Assembly: GCF_036711975.1 (NCBI RefSeq)
Contig: NC_091968.1
Span: 28,567,001-28,631,000 of the forward strand
From: Onthophagus taurus
Lineage: Eukaryota; Arthropoda; Insecta; Coleoptera; Scarabaeidae
Direction: 5' to 3'
Length of the DNA stretch: 64,000 nucleotides
Positions 11,416-23,269 of the stretch are shown one piece after another. Within the stretch, counting starts at the first letter, position 1; each line of letters opens with the position of its first letter. A program made the position numbers and the translations under genes. The notes beneath the pieces are model-generated. The model did not search any database and was not told where the DNA came from. It saw nothing but the letters and a program-made list of their open reading frames with translations.

Positions 11416-11696
11416 AAATATTTAAAAAGGGTAAAGAGGGGTGTATAAGGATGGATTTGAGACAAACATGAAGAAAGAAAATGGGTGATTGTTTTTTTTT
11501 GTATAATTTCTAATTACTCTAGTTCTTTTAAAGGCTAAAGCGACTCTCGTATATAACTACTACTTATTATACACATAATATACATTTTGTACCTTGCGTT
11601 ACGTTGACTGTTGTGTTTTCAAGAAAAATTTAAAATGAGGGACTTGTGTAAGGTTTTTTTTTGTATAGATTAGTTCGTTTATTTTGTATCTGAGTC

Positions 11697-11702
11697 AATA
11701 AA
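11697..11702 (+). terminator. Poly(A) signal of glo
   Basis: AATAAA lies 282 bp after the glo stop codon, in a context (gagtcaataaaaggtatgag) consistent with a 3' end shortly downstream. A direct-repeat copy begins at 11710, close to the expected cleavage site. Confidence 0.65.
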
Positions 11703-11709
11703 AGGTATG

Positions 11710-11795
11710 AGTATTATAATTAATATAATTTCAATAACTTTTTATAAAAAAAAGTTATAAATAAATAAGTTGATATAGTAGAAATCTTTTTTAAT
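11710..11795. repeat. Left copy of an ~85-bp direct repeat flanking an insert block
   Basis: The stretch from attaatataatttcaataac to gatatagtagaaatcttttt recurs at 13081-13162 with few differences. Between the copies lie a MITE (12253-12541) and a hairpin-repeat cluster (12822-13062). The left copy starts just after the glo poly(A) signal. The rest of the gap, 11800-12250, shows no recognisable gene; the 70-aa reverse frame at 11985-12197 has no recognisable motif. Confidence 0.8.
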
Positions 11796-12252
11796 TTGAC
11801 AAGTCAAATAATTTTATTTCGATAGGCTATAATACAGCATCAGAAATTGTCATTACATACTTAGAGACTAGGAAACTGATATTATATATACGTCATTTTA
11901 TAACATACTGTAGTAATAAAGCTTCCAAGACAGGTTTTACCTGAGAGAAACATAACCTCAATTCAGTTGACAGTTTTTAGTTACTCATAATTTTCTTAAA
12001 AGTGTTAATATCCTTTCTAAACCATCCAAAACGGAAAGATTAGTGTCGGCTACATCTAATTTATTAGATTCCGGAAAATTTTGAACGATTTTGACTTTGA
12101 AAATAGGATTTAAATTTGTAAAATTCAAACTTCTTTTGTGGTTGGAGAATCTTGAAACTTCCAATGGACGGCTGAAATAACAGGATATATGCATCAAATA
12201 CGAAGTTTCATCCAGGTTAGTGAAGAATTAAAAAAGATAAATATGAATAAAA

Positions 12253-12541
12253 CAAGGACAGTAGAATCTAACAGGACTGCTACATCCATTGCACTCTACG
12301 TCACACTATTTGCCACGCCTGGTAACTGTCTGTGTTTTTAGAGGTTATATAATAGACATTAATACGTCTAAAAACATAAAACTTCAAAAATAATATGAAT
12401 AAGTCTAGGATATAACCTCTAAAAACACAGCAAACGCATAGACCATAACAACAGCTGGGCGTGGAAAATAATGTGACGTAGTTTGCGGGCAGGTTGTCAC
12501 AACAATGGATGTAGCAGTCCTGTTAGATTCTACTGTCCTTG
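12253..12541. mobile_element. 289-bp MITE with 9-bp target duplication
   Basis: Ends are inverse copies: caaggacagtagaatctaac on the left, gttagattctactgtccttg on the right. Similarity extends inward through ggactgctacatccattg and a second palindromic pair (tttttagaggttatat / atataacctctaaaaa), so the whole element can fold back. Both sides carry tgaataaaa (12244-12252 and 12542-12550), a 9-bp target duplication, which suggests a Mutator-like source. No coding capacity. Confidence 0.88.
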
Positions 12542-12821
12542 TGAATAAAATAAGTTTTCGAATTTTGAGTAGTTCGAAAGAATTCCGTTAGATGGAGTTT
12601 TCGAAAATTAGAAGGATTTGACATCTGTCTTTATTTGCGTTATGATCTCTCTCTGGTAATGAATTTAAGAATAGAAATCTGTAATTACAACACTATTCAA
12701 ATCCATCACAAACATACAATAAACAAAACCGTATAAACAATCACTAAAGTTTTAACAGTGTCGTGATCTTATTTCGTGAACAACAAATTTTCTCCACCGA
12801 ATAGAAACAATTAAGTGCAAT

Positions 12822-13062
12822 GTTATAGTTCTAATTCCACCCGAATATTTGTAGTTCTTGGTGTAGTGTTGGTTCTAATTCTACACTATCACTAGAACTA
12901 ACACTAGATTTAGAACTAGAAACATTCGGATTTAGCCGCACGTCTCTCAAGACGGCTAAACCCGAATGATTCTAGTTCTAGGTCTAGTGTTAGTTCTAGT
13001 TTTAGACTAATATGATCACTAGAATTAACGCAGACCTAAAACTAGAATCATTGGACTTCACG
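12822..13062. repeat. Hairpin repeat cluster
   Basis: Contains a well-preserved unit: ctagaactaacactagattt, gaaacattcggatttagccg, cacgtctctcaaga, cggctaaacccgaatgattc, tagttctaggtctagtgtta. The arms are inverse copies of about 50 nt. Degenerate half-units lie on either side. The right copy of a unique-sequence direct repeat begins at 13081, within 20 bp. Confidence 0.92.
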
Positions 13063-13080
13063 GTAAAATTTGATAATGTA

Positions 13081-13162
13081 AGTATAATTAATATAATTTC
13101 AATAACTTTTTATGAAAAAAGTTATAAATAAATAAGTTGATATAGTAGAAATCTTTTTTAAT
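13081..13162. repeat. Right copy of the ~85-bp direct repeat
   Basis: Second copy of 11710-11795, directly after the hairpin cluster. From here to the P5CR start the sequence looks unique; TAACCTCA occurs at 13506-13513, about 25 bp before the P5CR start codon. Confidence 0.8.
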
Positions 13163-13537
13163 GCGACAATAGATGGCGTTCAATTATCTATGTCAACAAT
13201 ATTTTTATTTTTACGAAAACTTCACATTTTGTTATCATAATTTATCATAAAGCATTATTATTATTTAAAACCCCGATTAAACCCTTTAAATAAACAAATT
13301 AACCACTTCCTTCATAAACGGAAAATAAAAAACAAATATTAACCGAACTACGTATCATTTTATGTTGTAACACGTATAAATACGTAATCATCATCAAGAA
13401 TTAAAACTTTATTACTTTAACCACCAGTAACGTTTTAAATTCTAATCGAAAACTACGTATTTGAGTTAAAATCGCTTCGCTTTAAAATTATTTTTTAAAG
13501 TTTCATAACCTCAATTTAAAAAATAAATAAATAAAAG

Positions 13538-15859
13538 ATGGGTGACTCCCTTAATAATTTAGCTGTGTTTAAAACGATGAAAATCGGTTTTATCGGTGGA
13601 GGAAATATGGCACGAGCTATTGCGGAAGGAATTGTGCAAAAAGGACTCGCCCCATACTCAAGCATGTACGTTTCGGGGCCCCACGAAGAAAATCTCAAAG
13701 AATGGAAAACGAAAGGTGTTCAAATCACCACCGAAAACGGGGTAGTCGTCGAGAAATCCTCCCTTATTTTTCTAGCGGTTAAACCACATATTTTACCCGC
13801 TGCTATCGCTAACGTTTACGATACAATCTCAGATTGGGAGTTGACTGACAATAAATTATTTGTTTCCGTTTTGGCTGGTGTCAAATTAGAAGCTTTAGAA
13901 AGTGTGAGGATCATCTTCATTTCAACACTAAGTATATTAAAGTATATATTTTAAATTTTTATAGATTTTAACAAGATTAGAAGGTAGCCGAGTTATTAGA
14001 GTAATGCCAAACACCCCAATGATGGTTGGCGCTGGTTGTAGTGTTTATTGCCCGGGTCAACATGCAACAGATCACGATTCTTTCGTCGTTAAAACAATTT
14101 TAGAAGTTTCTGGATTATGCCAATTAGTTCCTGAATCGATGATTGACGCAGTTGGTGCTTTAACCGGTTGTGGTCCGGCATTTGTAAGATTTTTTTGGTA
14201 TAATTTAAGAATCATCATGTCGCTTAAAAAACGACAATTTTTTATTTTAATCGACGCTAAATCACTCAAAGACGTTACAAATTTAAAAAAATGGGGAAAG
14301 GTGTAAAATTTTGCAGAACTTGGGACCGATTGTATGTCGAAATCCCACCGTAAGATGGCATTAGCGTCTATACTGAAATAATTTAATTAAACTAACAATT
14401 TTATTATTAATAGTGGGAATGATGAGAGAGAGCAATAACAATTATTACCAGTATCATTCTTTTAATTTAAAAAGTATAGATCCCAATTCGTGTTATATTT
14501 TTAAATTTGCTGCTAACTTCAACTTTTAAAATTATAAAGTTGAAGTTTGTTCAAAATGACAGACGAAAACGTCATTTTAAAGTGATTTTTCGGTAAGAGT
14601 ATAATAAAGTAATAATGGTATGATTAAATAATTAGATTATAATTGACATTATAGCTTTGTTTCAGTTAACATTATAACTGGTTGGAAGCCCATCAGATGC
14701 GATCTCACATGTCATTATTTGACAGGTGTAATTGCCATAGGTAATTGCATCTGAGGAATTTCCAACCAGTCGGAACGTTAATGGGGGCCACATAGCGGCT
14801 CCAAACACTTTCCAAACAATTATTCTGTGGTTGGAGCTTTTATATATAAACCAATTCCAACCTGTATTCTAGTGGTTCGGTTCTTAGCTGAATAATTCCA
14901 AAATATCCCCAACAGATGGCGCCACATGCGTTCAATTTTTAGAACATAGTTTTTGTTTAGAGAGTTACATTTCTACGAAGCTATTTTCTATGGTCAAAAA
15001 TACAAAAATAGTTTGAATAATTTGCGCCCAAAGATAAATTACGTCACTAATTAGATAAATTCGTAAATTTTTAAAAACTGAATATCTGGAAGACGGTTAA
15101 GTTTACGTCTATGATGTGCTACATAAATTTTGTTTAGAATTTCGAGATGAACTGAAATATGGAGTAATACACAGGATGTTCCATTAAAGAAAGCGTAACT
15201 TTGTTTCGTCATAACTTTTTAACTGATCCTGTATACGTAAGTTGTCTTTATTGTAATAGATTTTAAAAAACATTAAAACTTTTGTATCTTAATTTAGTGA
15301 TACTTTACTTTAAAGTTTATCAGATTAATTTTGTGCGTGGCTATAAAATAAACAATTTGTAGGTTAGGTGTTGACCGGTTTAATAGGAAAATGCATGGTT
15401 AACATTGCTTGTAACCTCACATTTTACACTTTACCGCACTTTCTTTTTATTTTTGGCGTGTTTTTTGAGTCATTTCACATTGATTAAAATAAAATCGTCG
15501 ATTTTTAAGCCACATAATGATTCTTGAATTTTTCCGATTCTTTTAATCATAAATTATTTCAAAAATAAATTTAATCATTTTAGATTTACTTAATAATTGA
15601 AGCAATGTCTGATGGCGCCGTTATGATGGGAGTTCCCCGAAATATGGCAACCAATTTCGCTGCACAAACCGTTCTTGGCGCGGCTAAAATGGTTCAACAA
15701 ACTGGAAAGTCCACGGGGGTTTTAAAAGAGGAAGTTTGTTCCCCGGGTGGGACAACAATCACTGGGATACATGCTTTGGAATCTGGGGGAGTTAGAGCTG
15801 CGATTATGAATGCAATAGAAGCTTCAACAAAGAAATCTGAGGAGTTGGGAAGGAAGTAA
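13538..15859 (+). CDS. Pyrroline-5-carboxylate reductase (three coding exons)
   Basis: Last enzyme of proline synthesis: reduces Δ1-pyrroline-5-carboxylate to L-proline with NAD(P)H. Exons 13538-13903, 13965-14183 and 15584-15859, all joined in phase 0, give 286 aa. The N-terminal Rossmann motif is [17 protein letters not shown] (~15-31), followed by [25 protein letters not shown] and [10 protein letters not shown]. The C-terminal exon has the family signature region [18 protein letters not shown] and a helical dimerisation region. Size suits the cytosolic PYCR3-like type (~270-290 aa). The first ATG was taken; Met at 13577, directly before the Rossmann fold, is an alternative. Intron 2 is 1.4 kb and holds a small hairpin element. 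The stop codon is 55 bp from the stop of the convergent CysRS gene. Confidence 0.95.
14666..14781. mobile_element. 116-bp fold-back element in P5CR intron 2
   Basis: Left arm actggttggaa then tcagatgc; right arm gcatctga then ttccaaccagt. The pairing extends outward to ttaac / gttaa. Total arm length is ~35 nt with mismatches. It looks like a very small MITE; no clear target duplication was found. The rest of the intron shows a pair of acaggatgttcc / gatcctgtatac half-sites near 15171-15235 that may be another remnant. Confidence 0.65.
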
Positions 15860-15914
15860 AGACAAATTTAGTTAAAAGAAACTCAATAATTAATGATGGA
15901 AACTTATTATATTA

Positions 15915-18900
15915 TTATTTTTGAATAGAATCTAAATATTCTTTATATTTTTTTTCTTGTGCTGTTTGTAATTTTTGTAATTTCTTAATGAGACCTTTAC
16001 TTAACTCATTTCCTTGCGCGTCGTGAGTGGGTAACCCCATTTCATCAAATTTCGAATACTTATCCTTCTCAGATTTAAACATGTCGATGGGATTAACACG
16101 TTTTAAAGCATCTTTGGCAGCTTGAGCTGCTAACATTTCAGCTTTTTTCTTCTCCTTCTCTTTTATTTTTTCTAATTCAGCTTGTTTTTTCGCTTCTTTT
16201 TCCTTCAACAACGTCTCTTTATCCACCAATTTAACCGCGCTTAATCCGCCTTCTTTATCTTCGAGTCTTACACCGACATTTGGGAGAATTTCATCTCGTA
16301 ATTTATCGCATTGTATTAAAATGTCCGTTGCTTTTAAATTTTTTGCTTGGAGGCGAATGTTATCGCGAAATTCCGCTAGTATACTTAAATAAGGCATTAT
16401 TATTGATTCAATCTAAAATAATCAAAACATTATTTTTTATTTTGAGGTTATGTTGGATAATTAGGAAGAGGATAGAGTTAAGGATATGATAAGGGAGGTG
16501 AAAAAGAAAAGTTGGGAAGAGTTCAAAACAAACTTAAGTGAAACATACTGATCGAATAACAAGAGATAATTGAAGGGAGATCAAAGAAAACATATAAAAG
16601 ACAATTACAGGGGATATTCTAGACGTGTGGGCGGATTTTTATGCAGAAAATTTTAAGGATGGAAAACGGACACAAACAATGGAGGATGAGATAAGGGAAG
16701 ACACTACAGACATAGCAACTGAAGAGATAACAATGCAAGAATTAGGAGAGGCAATGATGAAGATGAAAACTGACAAGGCATCAATTGGAAGCGTAAAAAA
16801 TAATCGCGGAAGTGGTGATCAAAGGCTGTTATGAATAACAATAAAAGTTTAGATAAATATCTGCACATATCCTCACTCAGAACTGTATTGGTTGAGATAA
16901 TCTCTATATCTCAATGTTCATTTACATACCTAAGGAACATATTATGGCAAAACAAATATGTCCTTAGAAAGCAAGATCTATATATTATTATATAAGATCT
17001 GTTGTGATATACGCGATAGAGGTAAGAACAGAAAATGTTACCCTATGTGTTATCATATGAGTACTTGGCCAGTATAATATCACAAGATGGGAGGATAGAT
17101 TTAGACAGAAATGCATGAATAGGGAAAACAAACAACGTATATCATACTCTAAATAGAATCATTTTTGAGATAAGATTGAAACTGTAGTCCCAATATTAAC
17201 ATATGCCAAAATCACAGCAATGGAAATGAAATTTTTACGGAAAATAGTGAGGATAAGATAAGGAACACAATAGTAAAAAAAAAAATTTGTAGCAAAGAAT
17301 AAGGATAAGAAAAAGAGGGGAAGACCTAGGAAGAAGTGGGAGGAAAGAATAGCAGAAGTTGGGAAGACTCTATAAAGCAATTAGGCAGGAACTGGAGGAG
17401 TGGAAGAAGTGGATGGAGAAATAGGAAAAGATTTATCCGACGCCATAAGGCATAAAGATCTTTGCCCACTACACCATATCATACCTATCTACCGAATTTA
17501 TGTACAACCTTCAACAATACGTACCCAGGCTGTAAGAGAGCACAGAATAGAATCGAATGAAACAGAATAGGGGAGCTCTATGTAGCCTACATAGATAGCC
17601 TCCATAACCCCCATTTTCAAAAAGGGAGATCTGTAGTTGTTCTTCCGACAATTTCAAAGATTTTTGAAAGAGCATTTTTTACGCGACTAAATGAATTCGT
17701 TAACAAGTGTAATATAATTAATAATCATCAGTTTAGCTTTACGACTGATAAGTCAACTCAGGATGCTGTTTTGGAATTTTATGCATCTGTGGTGGAGTGT
17801 CTGGATGTTCGGTCTGTCTGTTGTGGCCTATTCTTTGACTTGTCTAGAGCGTTTGATACTCTACATCACCAACTACTCTTAGAAAAATTGAGTCGATATG
17901 GTATTCGAGGCCCAGCCTTAGCGTGGATTCAAAGTTTCCTGTCTGGTAGGCAGCAGCTGGTAAAGTTGTCAAAGAATAATAGTACTGTCTACTCGTCTCT
18001 CCTCCCAGTGCAACATGGAGTCCCTCAGGGGAGCATATTGGGGCCGTTGCTTTTCATTTTGTACATAAACGATGTCCCTTTATCTTGTACAGATTGTACA
18101 TAGGTTTTATTTGCCGACGATCGTGCCGTCGCAATAACAGCTAAATCAGTTCCGCAGTTGTCAATAAGGATCACCGATGTTGCTCGCGAAATGCTACATT
18201 GGTGTAACACCAATGGTTTGATATTGAACTGTGGTAAAACGCAACTAACGCAGTTCACCTCAAAATACAATAAACCTGATTTCGGTTAAACATCGGTTAA
18301 ATCTGCAGACAATGTGAAATTTCTTGGTATCCAGTTTGATGCACACTTTTCCTGGGATGAGCAGACACGAGTTGTGACCGAAATTGTCAAAACTATTTAT
18401 TACGGTTTGGTTTATTCCCATCTAAATTATGGCATTGTGTGTTGGGGCAATTCTTCGATTTCACAATGGATGTTTGTGGCTTAGAAGAAAGTCATTAGGT
18501 CGATGTTTGATTTGTCTTATAATGAATCATGTAAGGAATCATTTCGAAAGAATCGCTTATTACCCATGCCTTGTGTTTATATTCTGCAATCACTCTTATA
18601 TGTAAAGAAACACCTTATGAAATTTGCTAGGAGTGGTGATATAAATACTCAATACCCCACTAGGCAGGCTGGAAATCTGTACATACCCAAATGCCGACTG
18701 TCTCTCACCCAAAATAGCCCTCAACATATGATGATTCGCTTATACAATCATTTGCCGATAACATTTAAGAGGCTTGATTTCAACCGTTTCAAGTATAAAT
18801 TGAAAATTTTTATTCCATCCAAATGCTTTTACTCAGTGGGGGAATATTTACTAACCACGGAATGGGACCACGACGATGACAGAGAATTGCAGTAATTTGT

Positions 18901-21900
18901 TTTGTTTCCTTTTGTGTTTGTTTTTTGTATTTTCACTGTGCATGTTCGCTGTGAGATGACGAAAGTACGTATTGTACCGACTATCTTTTGTAATCATTAG
19001 CGTAATGACAATTTCTGATTCTGTACAGCCTATGGAAATAAAGATATTATTATTATGTGCAACAATGGATACAGAGGGCTGCTTGATGATAATAATCATA
19101 ATAACTTGATGTAATCTAAATTACGACAGATTCGTTTAATGATAATACGTCTTTGATTGTTGACAATTCCTCGTCTTCAACGTCCTCTTCATTTTTTTTT
19201 GAAGCGCAAATGGTATCACCTGAAGGACTTTGGATATCCTCGACAAACAGGTTCCTTTCACCATAACGACAATGTCATCAGCATACGCTTGTGTTTCTAC
19301 ACCAACGGTTTCGATTATTGCAATCAGATCATCAACCAGAAGGGACCAAAGCAAAGGCGTTATTATTATTACTATTACTGCCGGGCTGAAGGGGGCGGCC
19401 CCTCTCGTTACCGCGACCTATAAGATCTATTGTAACTTTAGCCATCCAAAAGTTTAGGGTAAATGTAGGTCCTTGATGAACCTTAGTATTGCCTTGAGGT
19501 CTTGAACCTTTATGTCGGTACAGTTTTACCGAAAATGTTGTGTCTTAGGTGGTCTCTGGCGACACAATTGCACAGTATATGTTCAGCTGTTTCTGACTTA
19601 TCGCTTGTCTGTGACCTGGAAGTTCTTTCCAGCGTAAGGGTATCTTTGTGCCCTCCCAAATGTTAATTATTTGTTTTAGGTGGCTTTTTTGTAGTCCACA
19701 ACCAGGTTGGGGTCCCTTTTCAGTGTCCTCAATGTTGCTGCGACCTGGAACCCACCATAGGGTAACACGGAGCCTACGATATTCCAGGCCATACTGTAAT
19801 GGTGGGGAAACTCGAATCTCAGGGTACGATTCTTCATCTCGGGGTACCGCTCAGTCGTGTTTTAACTGTCGAGCTGAGAGGTAGTCGGAGCGTCCTCACA
19901 GTTTTAAACGTTAGATATTTTCAGGGTTTTTTCTATAGGTTTTCTGCGTCTTATTTAATTTTTCATTTTTGTTTTTCATCAGATTTTGCTCTTTTTATAA
20001 AGAAGATTGTGTTTTTAGTTAATATTTTCTCAGTTAAGCTTATATTCGTTGCCGTCTATTTTGTGGATGGGTTTTCCTTTGTTCTATTTAGCATTTCTTT
20101 GTAATTTTTTTACATCGGTTCTGTGCAATATAATTTTAAATAATTATACAAAAATCATAAATAATAAAATTTTGCAGAAAATAGTAGGAAAGTTAGAAAA
20201 TTTAATGCCACATAAAAACAAATATTTTTTTCTATCCACGTAGAACGATGAACGTCTTTTTAAAACGGCAACACTGCTATAGTCCGTCTTTGTCATCGTA
20301 GTTTATACCCCGAACCCCCACCATCACAGTACGGCCTGGAATATCGTAGGCTCCGGGTAACATCATTGCCCCTAGCGAGTTCTCGCAGGTTGCTGGTGCA
20401 CTCTCTGATCAGTGCGGAATCACACGTGTAGGCCTGAATTGCCTTTAAGGCAGCCCCCGACTGTCTGTGAAAATGTTTATGGATACACCTTTCTGTCTCT
20501 TCTGTAGATTCAAACCGGTGCAGAAGTTTATAGCAAGAACTTCTGCTTGGAAAATTGTTATGAAGGTCAGTTAAATGTGGCCATTTAGTCCATTGAAAGC
20601 ACGGGAGTTAACACAACAATGTATGTAACAGATCTGGTGCTGCACTAAACGAGATCTGAATAGACAACCTAAGCCTTGACGTCACAGAGATGGGCGGAGC
20701 TTATACTGACTCCAAACTAATTTTCGTTGCTAACTGTGTTGCTAACGGTAAATCACCGTAATATATGTAATTTTCCATTAATGTTAAAAAAAATAAACTA
20801 AAGGTGAGTTTAGACATGCATGGGTTTAGTGGCGCCAGTAAAGGTTAACACTACATGTGAGAAAACAAAAATAAGTGACACGCCAGATTCATTTTTAAAG
20901 TGTACTGCACAGTGCTTTGTCGAGTGAACTTTCCGAAGCATGCAAAATCGTCGCTAAACTTTTAGTGGAAAAAAAGATAAAAGGAATACAGAAAAAGAAA
21001 CGACGAAAAGATCGTGTCATAACATAACCTACATTTGACATTAAAAGATTTTGTGTTTTTGTGGATACTCATCTATGTTGTCATGGTTACATGTTTTTAG
21101 ACTCATCACTGGGGCCAGTGATTTCAGAAGGATGCAGACTTTTCTGATCCATACATGCATGATTTCAACTTGCATGCCAGTTGATGTTTACACTACTAAA
21201 TCCATGCATGTCTAAACTTACTATAAGTGATGACATTTCAAATGACATTTTTTGGCGATTTATCTTAGCAACTGTGGTTAGCAACGAAATTGTTTGAAGT
21301 CAGTATAAGCTCCGCCCACCTCTGTGACGTCAGACTTAGGCAGGCTGTAGACTGTTGATTCATTGCAGTGGGCATTGTAGTGTTTTCTTACGTGTTTGAC
21401 ACGCTCCTAGAACGGTATAGTGGGCAAAGACCTTAAGGATCTTAAGGAGAAGAGGTTATATTGAATTTTACTCACATTTCCGGTTGTTTGTTGTGAAATT
21501 GGGAACCCAACATCGTTATTTTCATTAATGGTGCCAAAAATTTTCAAAATTTTAGTGATATAAACCGCGATATCAAACAATAATAAATTATTAACGATTT
21601 TTTGATCCCTCAAATATAAATTAGTCGCCGTAACAAGATCTCGCATCGTCTCCAAAACGCTCCGCGTATCAACGTTATCACATAAAGCGTTATGAACCAA
21701 GTTTTTCGTGGACAAAAACTTCTCGTTTAGCTCCAATTCGTTTCGGTTCCATTTTAAGAATGTCGAATCGGTCGTCGTTTGATTAATAGTCCCTCTCGTA
21801 ACGTCTTTGACGTTCAAAAAGAATTCGTTGAATAATTTTTCGTATTGAACTGCTATCTCCATCGTGTTTACGCTGTAATCTAAAGTGTCTTTCCACGAAT

Positions 21901-23269
21901 GTAATAAAAACGCGAATCTTAATTGTCTTGATGTGTAATTTTTCAAGGCATCTTGAATGGTGACGAAATTTTTTAACGATTTCGACATTTTACAACCCGC
22001 GATTGTAAGATGTCCTGAATGTAGGAAATATTTAACCCATTCGGATGAATCAAAATACGCCTCGCTTTGAGCTATTTCGTTATCGTGATGGGGAAATTTT
22101 AAATCAACCCCTCCGGTGTGGATATCTAAATTTTCACCACAAATAGCTGTGGCCATCGCGGAACATTCGATGTGCCACCCTGGTCGTCCTTTACCCCATG
22201 GGGAATCCCAAGCGGGTTCACCAGCTTTACTTCGTTTCCACAACGCGAAATCATTCGGTGATTTTTTTTCTGATGTTTGTTCACTTGTGGTTAAATCTCC
22301 TTCACCTTCTTGAAGACTTTTAGTGTCTCCATAAGCTTCTGGGACTAATTTGGCATAGTGATGATGCTTTTTTGAGTCAAAAGTTGAAACATCAAAATAA
22401 ACAGACCCATTTGCTTCATAACCAAGCTCATTCGAGATGATTTTTTGAATGTACGTGATAATTTCTGGGATATATTCACTAACTCTGGTTAAAACGTGGG
22501 GTTTTAAAACGTTTAAAGCATCCATATCTTTATGAAATTCTTTTTCCCAATGATTTGGGAGATCAAAAAATATCCTATTCTCTGTAACAGAAGATCCTAA
22601 TAGAGAATCTAACCAATCTGATAAAGGATCTTTGCATTCTTTAAGAAATTGGGTTTTTGCTAAAATAATTTCGTTTTTATCCCCTTTTTTAATGGAATTT
22701 TGTAAATTTTCAACCGCTAACGTTAATCGTTCTAATAATTTATCATACATTAACTTTTTATCGCCATCCGTTGTCGCTTTCGCTGTTTCAGTAAACTTTT
22801 TCATAACCTTAAATGAAATCATTAAGATTTTAACCACAAAAATAAGAAAATACCAACTAATTCCGCATCGTTTAAAACATCCTTCAAGTCTTTTTCTTCA
22901 TTTAAATACTGTTCGTAAAGATAATTTTGTCGAGCCCTTTTAATAATTTTATCATCGATATCAGTAATATTCATAACATACAAGATATCATAACCAAAAT
23001 AATCACTCAAAACTCTTCGTAGTATATCAAAAGTTATATACGACCTGTAAATTTAACTTTAGCGCGTGAAATATCAATGGTAAAATTTACCTTGCGTGTC
23101 CCATATGGGAAGCATCATAAACGGTGGGTCCACAACTATACCAAGACACCTTTTTTCCATTTTTGGGCACAAAAACCTCTTTGCGCCGAGTTAAACTGTT
23201 GTAAAGTTTTAAAACCGGGGCGTCTTTTATTTCGTAAGGGGTCCATTCGGGTTGGGAACGCTTTGCCAT
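15915..23269 (-). CDS. Cysteinyl-tRNA synthetase, cytoplasmic (four coding exons)
   Basis: Class I enzyme that charges tRNA-Cys in the cytosol. Exons on the minus strand: 23091-23269, 22858-23044, 21476-22807 and 15915-16412, joining to 731 aa (human CARS1 is 748). Visible landmarks are SCGPTVYD with Cys46, the HIGH-type motif HMGH (55-58), WHIECSAM (Cys337), HHDNE (His362, Glu366; with Cys46 and Cys337 the expected zinc ligands) and KMSKS (395-399). The last exon supplies the eukaryotic C-terminal extension: a lysine/glutamate-rich coiled region, then [20 protein letters not shown] and [12 protein letters not shown]. Intron 2 is 50 nt (22808-22857) with donor gttggt. Intron 3 (16413-21475) is 5.06 kb and packed with decayed transposons, so the last exon is easily missed. 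Start: the first Met of MAKRSQPEW, just before the conserved core. Confidence 0.96.
16440..17480 (+). pseudogene. Decayed non-LTR retrotransposon fragment
   Basis: Frame pieces read [10 protein letters not shown] near 16500, [15 protein letters not shown] and [11 protein letters not shown] near 16625-16780 (typical of the segment just before the reverse transcriptase core), then, after a deletion, [13 protein letters not shown] near 17310-17345 (typical of the C-terminal end of such LINE proteins). The reverse transcriptase core is missing and frames are broken. It lies in CysRS intron 3 on the opposite strand to the gene. Confidence 0.7.
17600..19060 (+). pseudogene. Non-LTR (Jockey/CR1-like) reverse transcriptase pseudogene
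   Basis: Reads [19 protein letters not shown] near 17635, then [40 protein letters not shown] (18015-18075) and, after an in-frame stop at 18102, LFADD, the usual catalytic F/YADD box. Further stops occur near 18287 and 18483. A 130-aa C-terminal frame (18503-18895) includes FNRFKYKLK, typical of the end of these ORFs. It ends with an aataaagatattattatta tail near 19035-19055, typical of elements with ATT-type 3' tails. The 5' part is absent. Family (Jockey or CR1 group) is judged from motifs only. Confidence 0.85.
19136..19354 (-). pseudogene. Reverse transcriptase fragment, different LINE
   Basis: A 72-aa reverse-strand frame includes [12 protein letters not shown] and [13 protein letters not shown], the conserved YADD box region of non-LTR reverse transcriptases. 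Only this core segment remains; it ends in a ttattattatta run near 19361-19378. It is unrelated in orientation and sequence to the pseudogene at 17600-19060. Confidence 0.8.
19379..20640. repeat. Transposon-derived segment with inverted repeat 19770-19808 / 20315-20355
   Basis: The stretch ggagcctacgatattccagg and the following ccatactgtaatggtgggg (about 19770-19808) reappear inverted as cccaccatcacagtacggcc, tggaatatcgtaggctcc (about 20316-20355). The reverse strand near 19600-19640 reads KELPGHRQ, reminiscent of LINE C-termini. The middle is AT-rich without coding sense. The element type is unresolved. Confidence 0.5.
20670..21350. mobile_element. Fold-back element with ~150-bp imperfect terminal inverted repeats
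   Basis: Left arm from cctaagccttgacgtcacag through gggcggagcttatactgact, cgttgctaac and gtttagacatgcatgg (about 20670-20830). The right arm repeats this inverted (ccatgcatgtctaaac, gttagcaacg, agtcagtataagctccgccc, ctgtgacgtcag; about 21200-21345). The ~370-bp middle contains short lysine-rich frames but no transposase. It is a non-autonomous DNA element of unknown superfamily in CysRS intron 3. A short palindromic pair (cagatct / agatctg) lies near the left outer end. Confidence 0.8.

Noticed and set aside
15605-15859. Separate 84-aa gene starting MSDGAVMMG
   Set aside because: It is the last exon of P5CR; the acceptor at 15583 gives [16 protein letters not shown] in frame.
15915-16397. 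Separate 160-aa lysine-rich gene
   Set aside because: It is the C-terminal exon of CysRS; splicing from 21476 gives the expected family continuation.
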